This document shows, piece after piece, positions 16,506 to 25,078 of a DNA stretch of 64,000 bases (position 1 is its first letter; each line of letters begins with the position of its first letter). The DNA lies in NCBI GenBank assembly GCA_000398025.1, contig ASKX01000003.1, forward strand, positions 1 through 64,000, in the 5' to 3' direction. Made by a program: the position numbers and the translations under genes. The notes below the pieces were generated by a model. It searched no databases, was not told the DNA's origin, and saw nothing but the letters and a program-made list of their open reading frames with translations. This stretch comes from Candidatus Paceibacter normanii SCGC AAA255-P19 (GTDB taxonomy: Bacteria > Patescibacteriota > Minisyncoccia > Minisyncoccales > Paceibacteraceae).

Positions 16506-17489
16506 ATGAAACTTAGAGAAATTCTGTCTCAGTTCAACATTTTTGCTCAGTGTAAAAAATACGGGCTTTCTCTTTGGCAGTGTCCCCAATTCCTCTTTTT
16601 CGTTATGGGGATAATAATTGTCGCCTCAACTCTCGCCGCTTACCTTATTGGTAGCCGTTATGTTGAAGATCCCCAAATAGTTGCTTTAATGGTAATTGTC
16701 GTCACAGCCATTCTATTTATTATTGCCGTAATTATTACCCGTAGCTTTGAAAGATTAGCTGAGGCCAATCGCCTAAAATCAGAATTTGTCAGTGTGGTTT
16801 CTCATCAACTTCGCTCCCCCCTTTCTAATTTAAGGTGGGCGCTGGAGCTAATAATGTCAGGGAGATTAGGAAAAATCGAAGAAAAACAATTAGAATACTT
16901 TAAAATCCTCAAAGAAAACAGCAACCGAATGAGAGAGCTGGTTTCTGATTTATTAACCGTTTCCCGAATTGAAACCGCTAAGCTCCCCCTTGAAAAAGAA
17001 GAGTGTCAGCTGGAGGAAATAACCCAAAACATAATCAAGGAGTTTGAGCCTTTCGCTGAGGCTTCTAATGTTGAAATAATATTAAAACCTCAAAAAAAAT
17101 TACCAAAAGTTTCAATTGATACCTCCCAGATTAAATTGGTAATTGAAAACCTTTTGGATAACGCCATCCGTTATATTAAAGAAACCGGAAGAGTTGAAAT
17201 AAAATTAGAAAAACAAGACAGAAGCTTATATTTTGAAATTAAAGACAGCGGCGTGGGAATTCCTAGGGGGGATCAAAGATATATATTTCAAAAATTCTTT
17301 CGTTCAGAAAACATTATGAGATATCAAACTCAAGGTTCGGGCCTCGGTCTCTACATTACCCGGGCCATTATCGAAAAATTAGGAGGTAAAATAGGCTTTA
17401 AGAGCCAAGAAGGCATTGGGTCGACCTTCTGGTTTACTCTACCCATTAAAAAGCAAGATGAATTGAAAATTCATCGCAGCTCGAAATGA
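16506..17489 (+). CDS. Membrane sensor histidine kinase
   Basis: 327 residues. Two transmembrane helices (about 28-50 and 60-80) with almost no extracellular loop, then the H-box FVSVVSHQLRSPLSNLRW (phospho-acceptor His in SHQLRSP), the N-box NLLDNAIRY, the G1 box DSGVGIP, an F-box-like FQKFFRS and the G2 box GSGLGLYI. The lack of a sensor domain suggests that it senses within the membrane or through the following pilus proteins. A CheY-like receiver follows, then pilB and pilC, so this kinase probably adjusts the pilus. The stop codon lies inside a palindrome (17478-17508). Confidence 0.9.
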   Translation: MKLREILSQFNIFAQCKKYGLSLWQCPQFLFFVMGIIIVASTLAAYLIGSRYVEDPQIVALMVIVVTAILFIIAVIITRSFERLAEANRLKSEFVSVVSHQLRSPLSNLRWALELIMSGRLGKIEEKQLEYFKILKENSNRMRELVSDLLTVSRIETAKLPLEKEECQLEEITQNIIKEFEPFAEASNVEIILKPQKKLPKVSIDTSQIKLVIENLLDNAIRYIKETGRVEIKLEKQDRSLYFEIKDSGVGIPRGDQRYIFQKFFRSENIMRYQTQGSGLGLYITRAIIEKLGGKIGFKSQEGIGSTFWFTLPIKKQDELKIHRSSK

Positions 17490-17508
17490 ATCTTTGATTC
17501 ATTGAGCT
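17478..17508. repeat. Palindrome overlapping kinase stop (AATGAATC family)
   Basis: AATGAATC/GATTCATT (17485-17492 with 17496-17503) around TTT, extended by AGCTC/GAGCT (17478-17482 with 17504-17508) with a two-base bulge. The identical core occurs at 43596-43614. Confidence 0.75.
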
Positions 17509-17516
17509 TTAAACAC

Positions 17517-17888
17517 ATGAACAAAAAAATCTTATTTATAGAGGATGAGTCAGCCCTGCAAAAAACTTTTGGTGAGGTTTTAAGCCAAGAAGGTTACGAA
17601 ATGATTTCAGCTTTGGATGGAGAGATTGGGTTAAGGTTGGCTAAAGAAAAGAAGCCGGATTTGATTTTACTCGATTTGATTTTGCCGAAAGTTAATGGCT
17701 TCGATGTTTTAAAGCAATTAAAAGAGGATAAAGAAACAAAAAGCATTCCAGTGGTTGTTTTAACTAATTTAGAGGGAATGAGAGATATAAATAAAGTAAT
17801 TGAGCTGGGGGCCACTACTTATTTGGTTAAAGCTAATTATTCGCTGGGAGAAGTGGTAGAAAAAATCAAAAAAACCTTAGGCCAATAA
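17517..17888 (+). CDS. CheY-like single-domain response regulator
   Basis: 123 residues from ATG 17517; a TTG at 17502 is less likely. It is a pure receiver domain: acidic pair in LFIEDES, phospho-acceptor Asp in LILLDLILPK, switch Thr in VVLTNLEG and Lys in YLVKANYS. There is no DNA-binding domain, so it acts through protein contacts. It lies between the kinase and pilB, as receivers that control pilus motors do. A second, frameshifted receiver of the same type sits in pilus cluster 2 (60557). Confidence 0.9.
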   Translation: MNKKILFIEDESALQKTFGEVLSQEGYEMISALDGEIGLRLAKEKKPDLILLDLILPKVNGFDVLKQLKEDKETKSIPVVVLTNLEGMRDINKVIELGATTYLVKANYSLGEVVEKIKKTLGQ

Positions 17889-17889
17889 A

Positions 17890-19650
17890 ATGCGAGTTGA
17901 GCCGCAACAATTAAAAGCCTTTTTATTGGATGCCGGGCTGATAACTAAAAAGCAGTTTGATTCAGCCCTGAAGAAGGCTGAAAAGACCGGCCAGAAAGTC
18001 GGTGATATTTTGGTTTCTGAAGGCTTAATCTCTGAAGAGGAGTTGATTAAGTTAGAGGCCTATATTTTAGGCATCCCCTTTGTTAATTTAGAAAAAGAGA
18101 AAATTGACTCGGAAGTTTTAAAAATAGTTCCAGAGCCCATTGCTCGTTCCCATAACATCGTCGCTTTTAGGAAAAAAGGAAATGAGTTAGAGGTAGCTAT
18201 GCTTGACCCCGAAGATCTAAGAACGATTGAATTTATTAAAAAAACTGCCAACTTGAAAATTCTACCTCGTTTAACCACCCCCAGCAGTATAAAATATGTT
18301 TTGAGACAATATCAAAAAACTTTAGAGACTGAATTTGGAGAGATTATCAAAAAAGAATCCAAAGGCATTAAAATTATTAAAGAAAAAAAAGAAGGGGGAA
18401 GGACTGACAAAGAAAGAGAAGATTTGAGAAAGGCGGCTAGCGAGCTACCGGTAATCAGAATTGTTGATACTCTCTTAAAACACGCCATTTTGCAAAGATC
18501 TTCTGATATTCACATTGAACCCACCGAAAAAGAAGTGGTTGTCAGATATCGTATCGATGGAATTCTGCGAGATGCCATGACCCTTCCCAAGCAAGCTGCC
18601 TCGGGAATAGTGGCCAGGATAAAAGTCCTTTCTGATCTAAAACTAGATGAGCATCGTTTACCCCAAGACGGCCGATTCAAGGTGGAAACCGAAGACTATC
18701 GCTACTCGGTTCGAGTTTCTATTCTGCCAGTTTTTTATGGAGAAAAAATTGTTATGCGGCTTTTATCGGAAAAAACCAAAGCTTACACTTTAGAAGGCTT
18801 GGGACTGAGAGAAGAGTCCTTGGAAGCTGTCCAAGAAAACTTAAGAAAGCCAGTAGGTATGCTTTTAGTAACTGGTCCGACTGGCTGCGGTAAAACTACC
18901 ACTCTTTATTCTATGATGGAGATCTTAAATACCCCGGCCGTCAATATTTCTACTGTTGAAGATCCCGTTGAATATCAAATGCCCAGAATTAACCAAACTC
19001 AAGTTAACTCTAAGATTGGTTTAACTTTTGCTTCCGGGCTCCGCTCTCTGGTCCGGCAAGACCCCGATATTATTATGGTGGGAGAAATCAGGGACACAGA
19101 AACTGCCAGTTTAGCCATTAACGCTGCCCTGACCGGTCACTTGGTTTTATCTACTTTGCACACTACCAACGCGGCCGGGGCCATCCCTCGCTTAATCGAT
19201 ATGAAAGCTGAGCCATTTTTAATTTCTTCCACCTTAAATCTTATTTTAGCCCAGAGACTAGTTAGACGGCTTTGTCAGAATAAGGAAAAATATAACTTAA
19301 CCGACTCAGAAATAAAAAATTTAAAAAAGTATTGCGATATCGAGCGGATTCTAGAAATTCTAAAAGAAGAAAAATTAGCTAAAGCAAGCCAAGGTTTTAA
19401 AAATATCACTTTTTACCGTCCCAAGCCCACCAAAGAGTGTCCCGAGGGCTATAAGGGAAGGATTGGTATTTACGAAGTATTACCGGTTACCGAAACCATT
19501 AAAGAATTAATTGTTAAAAAATCCACCGCTGACCAAATTCAGCAGCAATCGCAAAAAGAAGGCATGCGGACAATGATTGAAGACGGTTTTATCAAAGCCG
19601 CTCAAGGGGTAACCAGCATTGAAGAAGTCCTCCGGGTTATCATAGAATAG
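17890..19650 (+). CDS. pilB: Type IV pilus assembly ATPase PilB (cluster 1)
   Basis: 586 residues. An N-terminal GspE/MshEN-type domain (1-150) is followed by the motor: GPTGCGKTTTLYS Walker A (about 327-339), TVEDPVEYQMP Asp box, DPDIIMVGEIRD Walker B (about 391-402) and the His box TGHLVLSTLHTTNAAG. The zinc tetra-Cys motif is incomplete here (single Cys in RLCQN and KECPEG), unlike the cluster 2 paralogue. It powers pilin extension from the cytoplasmic face. It starts one base after the receiver gene and is followed without a gap by pilC. Confidence 0.93.
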   Translation: MRVEPQQLKAFLLDAGLITKKQFDSALKKAEKTGQKVGDILVSEGLISEEELIKLEAYILGIPFVNLEKEKIDSEVLKIVPEPIARSHNIVAFRKKGNELEVAMLDPEDLRTIEFIKKTANLKILPRLTTPSSIKYVLRQYQKTLETEFGEIIKKESKGIKIIKEKKEGGRTDKEREDLRKAASELPVIRIVDTLLKHAILQRSSDIHIEPTEKEVVVRYRIDGILRDAMTLPKQAASGIVARIKVLSDLKLDEHRLPQDGRFKVETEDYRYSVRVSILPVFYGEKIVMRLLSEKTKAYTLEGLGLREESLEAVQENLRKPVGMLLVTGPTGCGKTTTLYSMMEILNTPAVNISTVEDPVEYQMPRINQTQVNSKIGLTFASGLRSLVRQDPDIIMVGEIRDTETASLAINAALTGHLVLSTLHTTNAAGAIPRLIDMKAEPFLISSTLNLILAQRLVRRLCQNKEKYNLTDSEIKNLKKYCDIERILEILKEEKLAKASQGFKNITFYRPKPTKECPEGYKGRIGIYEVLPVTETIKELIVKKSTADQIQQQSQKEGMRTMIEDGFIKAAQGVTSIEEVLRVIIE

Positions 19651-20871
19651 ATGCCTACTTATTCTTATATTGCTAAAACCCTAAAAGGAGAAGAAAAGAC
19701 CGGAACTTTGGAAGCCGAAGATAAGTATCAGTTAGCCAGAACCCTAAAACAACAGGGTTTAATTTTAATTAAGGCAGAAACAGAAGAGGAGGGGCCAAAA
19801 AGGAGAAAATTAGCTATTGCTATTCCTTTTTTTGGCGGAGTTTCTTTGACAGAAAAAATGTTCTTTACCAGGAATCTTCAGGTAATGGTAGCTGCGGGGC
19901 TTCCCTTGCCCAAGGCCTTGGAAACCTTATCTTCCCAAGTAAAAAGTAAAAAGCTTAAGGAAGCTTTGCTAGATATTAGAGAAAGAATTATTAAAGGTCA
20001 TAATTTTTCAGAATCTTTAACCAAGTGGCCAGGTATCTTTTCTGAACTTTTCCAAAATATGATTAAGGTAGGCGAAGAAGCAGGAACTTTAGAAGAGTCC
20101 TTAAGGGTTTTATCTCAGCAAATAGAAAGAGAGCATAGTTTAAAGTCGCAGATAAAGGGAGCAATGATTTATCCGGCTGTAATTATTTGCGCCATGATTG
20201 GTATTGGTATTTTGATGCTGATTATGGTCGTGCCTCAATTAGCTGAAACCTTTGAAGAGTTGAGCATCGAACTTCCCATAACCACCAAAATTGTCATCGG
20301 TTTCGCCACTTTTTTAGTTGAGAAATGGTATTTGTTAATTCTAATTTTGGCCTTTCTCATTTTTCTTTTATGGCAAGCAATGAAAATTGAAAAGGGAAAG
20401 AAAATAACGGACAAGCTATTATTAAAAATTCCAATCATTTCTTCTATTATTAAAAAAACTAATTTAGCTTACACTGCCAGAACCCTCAGTTCTTTAATTT
20501 CCGCTGGCGTGCCAATCGTTAAATCGTTGGAAATTACTTCGGGAACTTTAGGAAATATTTATTATAAAGCAGCTATTACCGAGGCGGCTGAGAGAGTCAG
20601 GAAAGGAGAAAAGTTGTCCGAGATTTTAAAGCCTTACCGTGACATTTATTCTCCAACTTTTATCCAAATGGTGGCGGTTGGTGAAGAAACTGGAGAAACT
20701 TCAACTATTCTAGCTAAGTTGGCTGATTTCTTTGAAGAAGAAGTAGGCCGGACCACCAAAAACCTAGCTTCGGTTATTGAGCCGGTTTTAATGATTATTA
20801 TTGGAGCAGCCATTGGATTTTTTGCCGTTTCAATGATTCAGCCGATGTACTCTATGCTGGGAGCCATATGA
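19651..20871 (+). CDS. pilC: Type IV pilus platform protein PilC (cluster 1)
   Basis: 406 residues, normal for GspF/PilC. Start YSYIAKTLKGEEKTG, two T2SSF domains (about 70-190 and 275-400) each with the pattern G..L..AL, and hydrophobic segments at about 175-195, 222-242 and 380-400. It is the inner-membrane platform on which PilB works. ATG directly follows the pilB stop, and the next gene overlaps by four bases (ATGA). Confidence 0.93.
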   Translation: MPTYSYIAKTLKGEEKTGTLEAEDKYQLARTLKQQGLILIKAETEEEGPKRRKLAIAIPFFGGVSLTEKMFFTRNLQVMVAAGLPLPKALETLSSQVKSKKLKEALLDIRERIIKGHNFSESLTKWPGIFSELFQNMIKVGEEAGTLEESLRVLSQQIEREHSLKSQIKGAMIYPAVIICAMIGIGILMLIMVVPQLAETFEELSIELPITTKIVIGFATFLVEKWYLLILILAFLIFLLWQAMKIEKGKKITDKLLLKIPIISSIIKKTNLAYTARTLSSLISAGVPIVKSLEITSGTLGNIYYKAAITEAAERVRKGEKLSEILKPYRDIYSPTFIQMVAVGEETGETSTILAKLADFFEEEVGRTTKNLASVIEPVLMIIIGAAIGFFAVSMIQPMYSMLGAI

Positions 20872-22988
20872 GGAAATCAAACGGTTTTACTTTTATTGAT
20901 GCAATGGTAGGCACATCACTTGTGCTTATTGTTTTTTTAGGTATTTTCGGTGTTTATCAATTAGGTTTAAAAGTAGTGAGTCAGTCCAAGGCCAGAATAA
21001 CTGCTACCGCTCTAGCTAATCAAAAAATAGAACTGGCTCATAATTTACCTTATGATGACGTGGGAACAGTTGGCGGCATTCCCTCAGGCACCATCCTAGA
21101 AACTGAAGATGTCACCAGAAACAATATTGATTACACTGTTAAAACCACTGTTGTTTATATTGATGATCCTTTTGATGGCGTAGTACCCAACGATACCCTG
21201 CCGGCTGACTATAAAAGAATAAAAGTTAAAACCTCTTGGTCTGGTAGGTTTGAAGGAGAAGTCAACTTGGTAACTGATATTGTTCCCAAAGGAATAGAAT
21301 CTGAGGCTGGCGGAGGGACTCTTTTGGTTTCAGTTTTTAATGCTGAAGGTCTGGGCGTCCCTCAAGCAGATCTTCACCTAGTTAATGAAGAAGTGACCCC
21401 TCCTATTGATGCTTGGTATCAAACCGATAATTTTGGCGATCTAGTTTTGCCGGGTGCTCCGGTTTCTGTTGAGGGCTATCAAATTACGGCCAGCAGAACC
21501 AGTTATAGCACTGCCCGAACTTATGGGTCCGAAGAAGTGGTTAATCCTTCAAAGCCCCATGCCTCAGTCTATGAAGGCGACTTGACGGAAATTAGTTTTT
21601 CCATAGATAAAGTAAGCAATTTATCAATTGATACTGTTTCGCCGGTGGGAGTGGCTAGCTTTTTTGATTCTTTTTTGGACGAAACAAAAATTGCTGAAAA
21701 ATCCCATATAGTGGTAGCTTCAGGTCAGGTAGAGTTAGAACCAAGTCATTATTCCAACATAATTCTGCCGGTAGCGGGAAGAGTAAAAGTAGAATTTGTC
21801 AGCGAGGATGCTAGTCAGGATAATTCTTTCGGTCTTTACTTACCCCATGAAGAAGAGATTTTTCCTTATGCTGATTCTGAGCATTTAAATCCCGGTGATT
21901 CTTATGATTTGGGTCTTTTTACTGAAGGGACAGAAATAGGTTTTTTTCTAGCCACTCAACCTGAATATCAAGGACCAAGGTGGTACACTGATTCCAGTTT
22001 GAATTCCGATGGTTACGATCACGTTAGAATAACCCAACCTGGTTCTTCTTCTTGGAAGCTGGAATGGGAAGATACTGAAGGGGGTGGCGATGAAGATTTT
22101 GATGATCTGATAGCACTGATGACTCTAACGGCTGAAGGTTATTTTAGTTCTGGCTATTTAATTTCTACTACGGTTATTCCTGAAGAATTAACTGGTTGGG
22201 AAAAACTTTATTTTACTGATGAGGAGCCAGCTGCTACCCAAATAAGTTATCAAATTTTATATTTTGATGGAGGAGGTTGGATTTCTATTCCCAACAGCGA
22301 CTTGCCAGGCAACGAGGTTGGTTTTGGGCTAAGCCCGGTTGATTTATCAGGCCTTTCCGTAATTACTTATCCTGAAATCAAATTAAAAGGAAACCTTTCT
22401 ACTGTTGACCTCACTGTTTCCCCAATTCTTTACGATTGGCAGGTCAGTTGGAAAACCGCCAGTCCGGTTCCCGTAGCTAATACCCCCTTCAAGTTAGAAG
22501 GGGCAAAAACCATTGGCACCGACGGTGAAGGAGGGCCGGTTTTAAAATATTCTCAAAACTATATTACTAATGGCTTCGGTCACCTGGAAATTATTAATTT
22601 AGAGTGGGATTCTTATAGTTTTTATGTTGACAAAGCCGCCACTGGCTTAGATTTGATTGAAACTCAACCCACCGAACCACTCGATCTTTTACCCGACACT
22701 ACCCAACCTGTCACCTTAATCTTGGAAGCTGAAAACACTCTTTTGATTACTGTTCAGGATGCTTCTACTCTAGAACCAATTTTTGCTGCTTCCTGCCGAG
22801 TCTACAATTTCTCCTTATCTTATGATAAACAGCAGCCAACCGACGAAGATGGACAATCTTTCTTTATTCCCTTGGAAGCGGCCACTTACGACTTAGAAAT
22901 TGGAGCTTCCGGTTACCAAATTTATAATGGCCAAGTTTGGGTTTCTGGCGACGTCACCCTAACCGTTAACTTAACTAAATTACCATGA
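20868..22988 (+). CDS. Very large PilV-like pseudopilin with C-terminal beta domains
   Basis: 706 residues, several times the length of a normal minor pilin. Residues 6-32 (NGFTFIDAMVGTSLVLIVFLG) form a class III signal with Gly-Phe cleavage, but Asp replaces the usual Glu5 (GFTFID instead of GFTLIE). A pilin-like part continues to about 140; then come repeated beta domains, including carboxypeptidase-regulatory-like segments (GTLLVSVFNAEGLGVPQADLHL near 145 and TLLITVQDASTLEPIFAASC near 620). It may be a tip or adhesive minor pilin of cluster 1. It overlaps genes on both sides by four bases. Confidence 0.75.
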   Translation: MRKSNGFTFIDAMVGTSLVLIVFLGIFGVYQLGLKVVSQSKARITATALANQKIELAHNLPYDDVGTVGGIPSGTILETEDVTRNNIDYTVKTTVVYIDDPFDGVVPNDTLPADYKRIKVKTSWSGRFEGEVNLVTDIVPKGIESEAGGGTLLVSVFNAEGLGVPQADLHLVNEEVTPPIDAWYQTDNFGDLVLPGAPVSVEGYQITASRTSYSTARTYGSEEVVNPSKPHASVYEGDLTEISFSIDKVSNLSIDTVSPVGVASFFDSFLDETKIAEKSHIVVASGQVELEPSHYSNIILPVAGRVKVEFVSEDASQDNSFGLYLPHEEEIFPYADSEHLNPGDSYDLGLFTEGTEIGFFLATQPEYQGPRWYTDSSLNSDGYDHVRITQPGSSSWKLEWEDTEGGGDEDFDDLIALMTLTAEGYFSSGYLISTTVIPEELTGWEKLYFTDEEPAATQISYQILYFDGGGWISIPNSDLPGNEVGFGLSPVDLSGLSVITYPEIKLKGNLSTVDLTVSPILYDWQVSWKTASPVPVANTPFKLEGAKTIGTDGEGGPVLKYSQNYITNGFGHLEIINLEWDSYSFYVDKAATGLDLIETQPTEPLDLLPDTTQPVTLILEAENTLLITVQDASTLEPIFAASCRVYNFSLSYDKQQPTDEDGQSFFIPLEAATYDLEIGASGYQIYNGQVWVSGDVTLTVNLTKLP

Positions 22989-23638
22989 GGCGAGGGTTTA
23001 CCCCTCACCAATTTTCAATGAGGATAACAAGAATTTTAAAAACTGCCACAAAAATTGGTGCGGGGTTTACCCTAATTGAGGTTATCGTTACCATTGTTAT
23101 TTTTAGTTTGGCTTTGGGAGCTATTTCTAGCTTTGTGGTTTTGGGCTACAAAACCCAAAGCTATACCTTCCAGCAGTCAGTAGCTATTGGCGAGGCCAGA
23201 AAAGGAATAGAAACAATGGTTAAAGAAATAAGAGAAGCCAGATTAGGAGACGACGGCTCTTATATTATTGAGATGGCTCAAGATTTTGAATTTATTTTTT
23301 ACTCAGACATTGATAAAGACGAAGACACCGAAAGAATTAGATATTTTGTTGATGGAGAAAATTTTCAAAAAGGAGTAGTAGAGCCTACTGGCTGGCCAAT
23401 TGAATACCCTTCAGCTAATGAAAAAATTTATACTCTGTCCCAACATGTTAAAAACCTACCTCCCATTTTTCATTATTATGATGGCTCGGGTAACGAATTA
23501 ACTGAGTTACCAGCTAGATTGAAAGACACTAAACTAATGAAAGTTTATTTGGTGATTAACGTTAATCCTAATCGGCCGCCTCAGGATTTTATTTTAGAAT
23601 CAAGCGTCCAAATCAGAAACCTAAAAACCAACTTATGA
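22985..23638 (+). CDS. Minor pseudopilin with duplicated GFT start region
   Basis: 217 residues from an ATG overlapping the preceding stop. The genuine prepilin signal is GAGFTLIEVIVTIVIFSLALG (about 26-47), yet the first residues read MRRGFTPHQF, a partial second GFT motif. The DNA between them contains an inverted repeat (22993-23071), so the leader looks like an insertion of about 75 bases. An alternative Met at residue 12 would still give a workable leader. The remainder is a PilW/GspJ-like domain with TMVKEIREARLGDDGSY. Confidence 0.75.
   Translation: MRRGFTPHQFSMRITRILKTATKIGAGFTLIEVIVTIVIFSLALGAISSFVVLGYKTQSYTFQQSVAIGEARKGIETMVKEIREARLGDDGSYIIEMAQDFEFIFYSDIDKDEDTERIRYFVDGENFQKGVVEPTGWPIEYPSANEKIYTLSQHVKNLPPIFHYYDGSGNELTELPARLKDTKLMKVYLVINVNPNRPPQDFILESSVQIRNLKTNL
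22993..23071. repeat. Inverted repeat inside the prepilin leader
   Basis: CACCAATTTT (23006-23015) is the exact complement of AAAATTGGTG (23051-23060). Outside both arms lies the half-palindrome GGGTTTACCC, which codes for the repeated Gly-Phe-Thr. The extended 23-bp arms match at 20 positions. Confidence 0.65.
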
Positions 23639-23642
23639 GCTT

Positions 23643-25061
23643 ATGAGGGAAAAAGGAACTATTATTACTTTGGTTTTAGTCTTTGGGTCAATCTTTTCGC
23701 TTTTGCTAGCTGGCTTGATTGGTTTTGTCTTGCTTCAGCATCGTCAATCTCTTCAAAAAGTAGCCTGGACAGAATCTCTTCAAATAGCTGAGGCCGGAAT
23801 AAACTATGCCAGGTGGCACTTGGCTCACGCTCCCTCAGATTTTAATTTTTCTGGAATTTACGATTATAGAGACCCCCAGGAAGCAGTTATCGGTCAATAT
23901 CAATTAGAGATTACTGCTCCTTCTGGCTGTCATCCGCCAGTAACCATAGAGTCTACCGGCTGGACTTCAAAATATCCTGAAGTAGAAAGAAAAATTCAGG
24001 TAAAGTATGCCAAGCCCGCTCTAGCTAAATACGCTTTTTTGACCCACAGCAATGTTTGGTTTGGGCCCGATGAAGAGTTAAAAGGCCCATTCCACTCTAA
24101 TGGTGGAATCAGAATGGATGGGATTCAAAACTCTCTTTCCGCTTCGGCCAAAGAAACCTACATTTGTGGGGCAGAGCATGGTTGTTCTTTTTGGGATTGT
24201 CCTTTTCCCTGTTCTTGGACTAGTTCTCATTGCGAGTGCCCGGGAATTTGGGGAGCGGGTGAAGGTCAAGCTCAAGGGCTTTGGGAATTCCCGGTGCCAG
24301 CAATTGATTTTGACAGTATAGTTCAGGATTTAGCTGTTTTAAAAAGCGAAGCTGAAGCAGCTGGTACTTTTTTTGGGCCCTCCGGCGCTTATGGCTGGCG
24401 AATTCAATTTGTTAATGACAGCACCTTCAATCTTTATAAAGTAACTGGTTTAAGGTCTAAGGTTTGGGGCTATGATGGAGAAGGGTGGGTTTATGAATCC
24501 AATGATATAAATACTGATGCTTTTCAGGTAAACTATTCTTTGCCGACTGGTTGCGCCCCAATTTTCGTTGAAGATACCCTTTGGGTAGATGGTGATGTTA
24601 AGGGGAGGGTAACGGCGGTAGCCGCCAAACTTCCAGAAACCCCAGCTTCAATGAAAAAAATCATTATAAATGGTAATATAGATTATGTAGATCAAGATTC
24701 AGTTTTGGGATTAATCGCTCAGAAAGACATTTTAATACCTCTTTATTCTCCCGATAATTTAGCAATTAAAGCTAGCTTACTAGCTAAAAATGGGCACGTC
24801 TTTCGCTACTACTACCCTCCTTGGTGGTGGGAGCCCTATAAAACTTACGCCAAAAGAGATTATATTGAAACCTATGGTTCAATCATTACCAACGCCATCT
24901 GGACTTTTACTTGGGTGAAAAAAGAAGGCTGGATAGAGATTTTTGAGTCAGGCTATGAAAACACCAATATGATGTACGATTCCACTTTAACCTATAATCC
25001 TCCTCCCTATTTCCCCACCACTGGAAAATACGAATTTGTTTCTTGGGAGGAACTTCAATAA
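23643..25061 (+). CDS. PilX-like pilus assembly protein
   Basis: 472 residues. The N-terminus (TIITLVLVFGSIFSLLLAGLIGFVLL) followed by ESLQIAEAGINYARWHL matches the PilX/GspK-type helix with the conserved AEAGI segment. The C-terminal 400 residues contain a Cys cluster (ICGAEHGCSFWDCPFPC) and beta-rich strands with FVEDTLWVDGDVKGRV, as in exported polymer-forming or DUF7305-like domains. It is probably a minor component that helps start pilus assembly. It starts four bases after the pseudopilin gene and is followed by the pilMNO block. Confidence 0.7.
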   Translation: MREKGTIITLVLVFGSIFSLLLAGLIGFVLLQHRQSLQKVAWTESLQIAEAGINYARWHLAHAPSDFNFSGIYDYRDPQEAVIGQYQLEITAPSGCHPPVTIESTGWTSKYPEVERKIQVKYAKPALAKYAFLTHSNVWFGPDEELKGPFHSNGGIRMDGIQNSLSASAKETYICGAEHGCSFWDCPFPCSWTSSHCECPGIWGAGEGQAQGLWEFPVPAIDFDSIVQDLAVLKSEAEAAGTFFGPSGAYGWRIQFVNDSTFNLYKVTGLRSKVWGYDGEGWVYESNDINTDAFQVNYSLPTGCAPIFVEDTLWVDGDVKGRVTAVAAKLPETPASMKKIIINGNIDYVDQDSVLGLIAQKDILIPLYSPDNLAIKASLLAKNGHVFRYYYPPWWWEPYKTYAKRDYIETYGSIITNAIWTFTWVKKEGWIEIFESGYENTNMMYDSTLTYNPPPYFPTTGKYEFVSWEELQ

Positions 25062-25075
25062 ATTTTTAATTTATT
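25057..25075. repeat. A/T palindrome between the pilX-like gene and pilM
   Basis: AATAAATT/AATTTATT with a TTT loop; the first arm overlaps the stop codon. It is related to the other short palindromes placed at gene ends in this window. Confidence 0.6.
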
Positions 25076-25078
25076 TTA

